Assembly: GCA_944470555.2 (NCBI GenBank)
Contig: OX104127.1
Coordinates: forward strand, 145,615,787 to 145,679,786
Direction: 5' to 3'
Length of the DNA stretch: 64,000 nucleotides
DNA from: Heterobilharzia americana
Lineage: Eukaryota > Platyhelminthes > Trematoda > Strigeidida > Schistosomatidae
Shown: in pieces, positions 59,328 through 64,000 of the stretch
Position numbering within the stretch: the first letter of the stretch is position 1
How the letters are laid out: every line of letters starts with the position of its first letter
The notes under the pieces: generated by a model
Told to the model about the DNA's origin: nothing
Database searches by the model: none
Seen by the model: only the letters and a program-made list of their open reading frames with translations
Made by a program: the position numbers and the translations under genes

Positions 59328-61401
59328 GGGCTAGTTTCAGAAACTTCAGGATAGAGCTGAACGTTCTATGTAAATGGTTGGCACTACAATTCTTAAGCAT
59401 TAATTTACCATTAGAATGTATTTCTGGATGTATAATGTGTATAAAAACACTTCTGGGTCATATTATGCGTTTAAGAGACGGAAACTTACTGAATATAAAA
59501 ACTTGAGGAAAACTGCAGAATCTAGGGATAGCAAACGTGTACTGCAGACACTTAGGCCAGCCGGAAAGCTATGCATTGTGTGGATTCTTATTGTTCCGTA
59601 TGTTGGGACAGTTCTATCCACTTAATTTGGTCCATTCACAAAATACTAGTCTAGCACATAGTATGATAATGGGAACTCGTGCTCACTGCGCATAATAAAA
59701 TCATGTGCTCCCACTTTTTGTGGGCAGATAGGATGATGCAGATAACTAACATGAAGGGATTTGCACTTATTTTACCCTATAAATGATAAAATAGCGTAAC
59801 TCGATATGGTTCATGTTTATGTATAAAACTACCCAGCTCGCTTGTTGTGAATGTGTAAGACTCTCCTTGATTACAACTACCAATAAAGGGTAAATAGACT
59901 TTACAGTCAGAGAAAGTTACTGGATAGTTGGGTTTCTAGAAGAGTTGAGAAAATAACATATCAACGCTCACGTGTGTCATAGCATAAATTATCTGCACGT
60001 TCATTACTTGGCCATCGATCATTGATCTTGAATAGATCGATGGCGAGCAGTAATAAAAAATAATACTGGGTCATTTTCTTTATCTTCCTTATCAGCTGCT
60101 TATTAAGTATGACAGTATGGAGCGCTTATTCATTCTGCTGGCTAGTCGCTTTTATCGAACAGATTAGTCTGTGGAAGTGTGAATAGTAGGATTCAGCCAC
60201 TCCTTTACATGGCAATATTTCGTAATGTGTCTACATAAAACTTATGTTTCATAGGGATTTCCATCTGACCTGCCTTTAGCCTTTGATTTTCTTGTCATAT
60301 TTCTTTAGTATGTGTGGATCTTTGATTCTTCAGCTTGCTGCAAACTTGAGGTCTTTTTATACTACTAGGGCTATTATTGTCTATTTTAACCAGTTTGGTA
60401 ATATAGAATTAACATCGTCTTCATGTCGACTTGATATTTCTGTCATAGGACTAAATTATTCCGTCACCTGTTATGTTTTTATTTATTTATTGTTAACTAC
60501 TGAAGTGTAGTTGTAGTGATAACCAGGTTGTTTACTGTTCTTGTTGACTTTTTAAGTCTTTCATTTTAAAGTTGGTTATAGTACTTCCACTGGATCGGCT
60601 GAGACTACATGGAAACAGCTACATTTTGAATTCTTGATATGACTTTCAGTAGTGTGAAATTATATTTGATTTAAGCAGTACATGTTTGTGCACTGGACTG
60701 TGAACGTAGGTGAAATGCAGGCGATAAAGCTTCATTCAATGATCCTTACGTTTTGCTTTGCACTGGTATTCGAGTCATGTCGGCAAAATGATGAGACCGA
60801 ACCTGTCAGGAAGATACATTTTTGAGATTTTATGCAGATTCACTGTATGTCTGTTGAGTTTAGCTGAAGGGAAAATGAATGTCTGCACTAGGACTTAGGT
60901 AACTAAGCTTCTAAGCCACTTCGAAGATTTGCGGTCTATTGACAGCGCTTGTCACCAAAGGTGTCAAGAGTTGAGCAAACAACCATATGGAAGAGGAGAG
61001 TAGGTGTAGAATGTGGTCGTAATAAAAGAGAGCTGAGGAGTGATTGGGTGAAATATTAATCGAATAGTAAACTGTGAGGCTTGTGGTTCTCAATTGTAAT
61101 GATTAGCAGACGGTCTTACAAAGTGGGGCATTAATTCAAGTTTCTTTTGTTGAAGTTTACTGAGGGAGCATTGGTTACTTTCTGCAGTAGCACATTCTGT
61201 AGTGTGACTTGATCTTGATGTTTGTGAAAAAGTGAACAAAATATTGTATATGATGTATTCAGTGTGTCTTCTTTGTGTTATGTCTTGTCTTTGATATGAA
61301 TTTCCGTGCTACAAAAGCGAGCACCATTTTCTTTTGTTTTGTGCAATAGAGATAGTCTCAGAAAACTAATCAGCTGTGTCTACTGAATAGAAGTGCTCAA
61401 T
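59328..61401. other. AT-rich upstream region of MVP
   Basis: No gene. The short frames of up to 75 codons have no domain. The MVP promoter and 5' UTR must lie near the right end, but no TATA box or start site can be fixed from sequence. An in-frame GTG at 61393 precedes the ATG and is not a likely start. Trans-splicing cannot be judged from this sequence. Confidence 0.5.
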
Positions 61402-64000
61402 ATGGAGTCTCCCGTCATATCGATCAGTCCGAGACACTACATCCATGTGCTGAACTTAAATACGCATGTCACCACCCTGATTGCTGGACCGAAAACCTAC
61501 GTTTGCCAGAGAGATGAAAAGTATGTTTGTTCAGTGAATGATTACTGCTTGGTAGGGTTGTTTTGGGGCCACAAGAGCTGACTGTCGTTCCGGCGATGAT
61601 GTACTGCATTATTCTTAATCCTGTGATAAAGAATAAGGATGGCGTTCCAGTTGTTGACGAATTTGGACAAGTTAAGGTTAAGATGGGTGATGAAGAGTAC
61701 CGCTTCTCTCAAGATCCGTTTCCTTTATATCCGGGTGAAGCACTTAAAGATACTATAAAACCACTCCCTATTGTACTTCCGAACTCAGCACTCAGGCTGA
61801 GAGCCGTTTCGGATTTCGAAGATGGGAATATTAAACGCATAGCTGGAGAGGAATGGCTGTTTGAAGGCCCAGGTAAGCGATAGTTTATTTCTTTTTTTTT
61901 GTACAAATTTCATATACCTTGACAGCTTGGTCGTCTGTTCCCACCATGTGTAGACTGTTGAAATCGTTTTTCTGAAGTTTGGTATTTTGAACAATCTCAC
62001 TTACTCTCTGTATACGGATTTGTAATGTAATTTCTGCGTTGATATGATGTTCACATACCGAGAGGTTCGTTGTGCGATAAAATGTATGGTAGTCCGTTTA
62101 AGATGTAACAGTATGATGACGCTTATTCTAGTGGTCCTGTACATTTTCAGGTTGTTTTCAATTACTAGCTGCCTGCTGATCGATTGTAACTTTGAATGTA
62201 TTTCTATTATCAGAGTACTTGTTTTACTTATAAGTTGTATGTGGTGTTTCGATGGATATTAGAAATTCAATCAGAAATCATCGTAGTAGAAGAGTGGGCT
62301 GAAGATATGCAGTTATTTTCAATGTATTTTGTATGATTACTATTTGTTGATATACTTGTAATTCTCCGTTGTTCTATTGGGTCGAATTGTAAGACCTCTA
62401 TTGGTATATGGGGTGCTATGTGGATGCCTCGATATTGTCTGAATGTTAATCATGGTAATTTGTTTGTTTGGTATTGCTTTGAGTTTTGTAGCCTTTTAAC
62501 TTGATAATTGTGATAGTGAGTGGTTCACACCAGTATGATTTTGCAGCTCTTTGTAACCTTTGTTCGCTCTTTAAGATATGATTGTATGTTTACGAATACG
62601 TTTTGGTTGCAGGTACGGTAGTGGAGTCAATTGTAAAATATGTTATCCTAGGCTATTTCGGCTTATTGGAGATTATGCTATCAACTATCTAGTAATCCCA
62701 GTTTTTTTGTCCTAGTCATTACAGGTGAATGTTGAATGGATGCGAAAAGAAGCACTTGTCATGTGAGAGTTCTATCTATTTGTAGGTCAATGATATGGAG
62801 TCTGCTCAGAAACTTTGTTTTCTGTTGAATTTACCAGTGACTTGCGTAACGTGAAAAAATGGGATCTAGAAAACTCTTATTCGATAGTGATTCAAGCAGT
62901 TTGAAAGTTTTGAGCGTTATCGTTTGAACAGAAAAATATACAGTTCTTAACTGGATGACTATACAAGCCATAGTGCTGTCATCAATGGATGTTTTGTAAT
63001 TAAGGGATGCGATATGTTGCAGTGTTTATTACATTACTTGACGTTTATTCTTTTTCGCAGGAATCACGTAGTGAATTCATGAAATTAAGCACAATAACGA
63101 CCTGATAATACTGTTTAACAAATATGTAACTTTTCAGACTTTGTTTGTTAGTGACTCCTGTTGTGTCAGGGTTAGTGAAACTACATGGTTGAGAAACATT
63201 TGATAAGTGGAGCACATTTGTACTCATGATCCGTTGACTGGCAGTCGATTGTCTGGATCGACGTTTACAGCTTCATTAAGAATTTACTGAGTGGATGGTA
63301 AAGCGTTAAATTTCTCATAGACTTAGGTTAGTGGAAATCATTTTAGATTACAACGGTAATTAGTAGAATGTGACAAATATGTGTGGTTGAAAACTGTCAA
63401 GAACTACAGACATGTTTGCATGTAAATGAGTTCTATTTTTCATGGGACGAGAAGAATTACTTTTATGTTGTCAGTGGGTATGTTTAGAGTATGTTGGTAA
63501 CTCTTCAGTTTGTAGTCGAGTGAGCCTGATGCGAAACAGTTTTTATGATTTGATATTTGTAGTAAGAAGGAATTAAAGTTTAAGTCACAAAGCACAGAGT
63601 CTACAGCCAAGTTTGTTGTTATGGAAGACAGAAGTTTGTGTTTGATCACTGTGAGCAACAATGAGAAGTAATTTGAAGGGGATGAAGGTTCACACTCGTA
63701 GAAGAAGCTAGATTATGAGAATGTTGAATGTGCTTACCTTTGTCTTGCGTGAAGACTGGGGTTTTCTCTACTATGTATTTTTGTAATTTAAACAGAGGTA
63801 AAACAGTGAATGAACAGTTTTACACTTTGAAATAAACTTAGTTCAGGACAACGTTGATCTGAGTTGAATGACAAGTATGTGTATTTCTGTTTGCAGGTAC
63901 TTATTATCCTAGAAAGGAAGTAGACATCGTGAAATGTGAAAAGGCGAGAGTAATCCTTGTTAATTCTGCTCTTGTGATTGAAGCGACAAAAGACTGTGTT
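61402..64000 (+). CDS. MVP: Major vault protein, N-terminal exons 1-3 (partial)
   Basis: MVP is the main shell protein of the cytoplasmic vault ribonucleoprotein particle; its N-terminal MVP repeats form the barrel wall. Exon 1 is 61402-61520, exon 2 61556-61872, exon 3 63897 to beyond 64000. The joined frame is open for 180 codons. Recognisable conserved segments: HYIHVLNLNTHV and GPKTY (exon 1), GPQELTVVP and QDPFPLYPGEAL (exon 2), EEWLFEGPG across the exon 2/3 junction, then TYYPRKEVDIV. These follow the MVP repeat pattern in order. All junctions are GT-AG with compatible phases (119 and 317 nt). Start: the ATG at 61402 gives the expected short N-terminus. The family is about 850 aa, so roughly four-fifths lies outside the window. 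No lesion is seen, so it is probably an active host gene. Confidence 0.95.
61521..61555 (+). other. MVP: MVP intron 1, 35 bp
   Basis: GTATGTTTGT at the left end and TTGGTAG at the right; removing it joins GAT GAA AA to G GTT GTT in frame. Introns of about 30-40 bp near the 5' end of genes are characteristic of schistosomes, which supports the taxonomic guess. Confidence 0.9.
61873..63896 (+). other. MVP: MVP intron 2, 2024 bp
   Basis: Begins GTAAGCG and ends TTTGCAG after a T-rich stretch. AT-rich, with no recognised repeat or gene inside. Its size contrasts with intron 1. Confidence 0.9.

Noticed and set aside
1..64000. CRISPR arrays, bacterial operons, defence or toxin systems, tRNA and rRNA genes
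   Set aside because: No direct-repeat arrays, no ribosome-binding-site-led gene clusters and no cloverleaf or rRNA motifs seen; the content is animal repeats and a spliced host gene.

Overview
This window is animal DNA. It carries the 5' end of one clear host gene, major vault protein (MVP), at its right edge. To the left lie about 59 kb of old, overlapping retrotransposon copies. The likeliest source is a trematode flatworm, probably a schistosomatid. The evidence is the mix of repeats (RTE-type and several CR1-type non-LTR elements, plus a Ty3/gypsy element of CsRn1 type with a tRNA-Trp primer site and a C-x2-H gag knuckle) and the 35-bp GT-AG intron after MVP exon 1, since very short 5' introns are typical of schistosomes. 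The species call is inference.

Layout. 1-9.7 kb: AT-rich DNA with two 3' pieces of one RTE family (1-1036 and 6088-6563) and a badly decayed CR1-type endonuclease/RT relic (6870-8110). 9.7-13.8 kb: one degenerate plus-strand Ty3/gypsy element (LTR end, primer site, gag, protease, RT, RNase H, integrase) with no visible 3' LTR. 15.7-21.5 kb: three minus-strand CR1-type fragments. 22.35 kb: a second copy of the gypsy LTR-end sequence. 22.97-29.34 kb: a near-complete minus-strand CR1-type element with ORF1, endonuclease and RT. 29.6 kb: a (TA)n tract. 29.88-35.1 kb: a near-complete minus-strand element of another family, with a PHD finger in ORF1. 35.4-35.9 kb: an endonuclease relic. 38.3-46.1 kb: two more plus-strand LINEs. 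47.7-51.3 and 51.8-57.2 kb: two plus-strand members of the PHD-ORF1 family. 58.6-59.3 kb: a minus-strand fragment of that same family. 61.4-64 kb: MVP exons 1-3.

Every retroelement is broken by stops, frameshifts or deletions, so none looks able to move by itself. The elements are nevertheless complete enough to compare. Three PHD-family copies share a 3' UTR with a pyrimidine-rich tract, a conserved box and a common terminal box. One copy carries a 72-bp insert inside its RT that resembles a 3' terminus found 2.5 kb away. I found no CRISPR array, no rRNA or tRNA gene and no clearly new biological system. The most useful leads are the PHD-ORF1 LINE family with its 3' module, an intact 303-codon ORF at 43.3 kb, the paired LTR-end repeats, and unassigned segments that may be other repeats.
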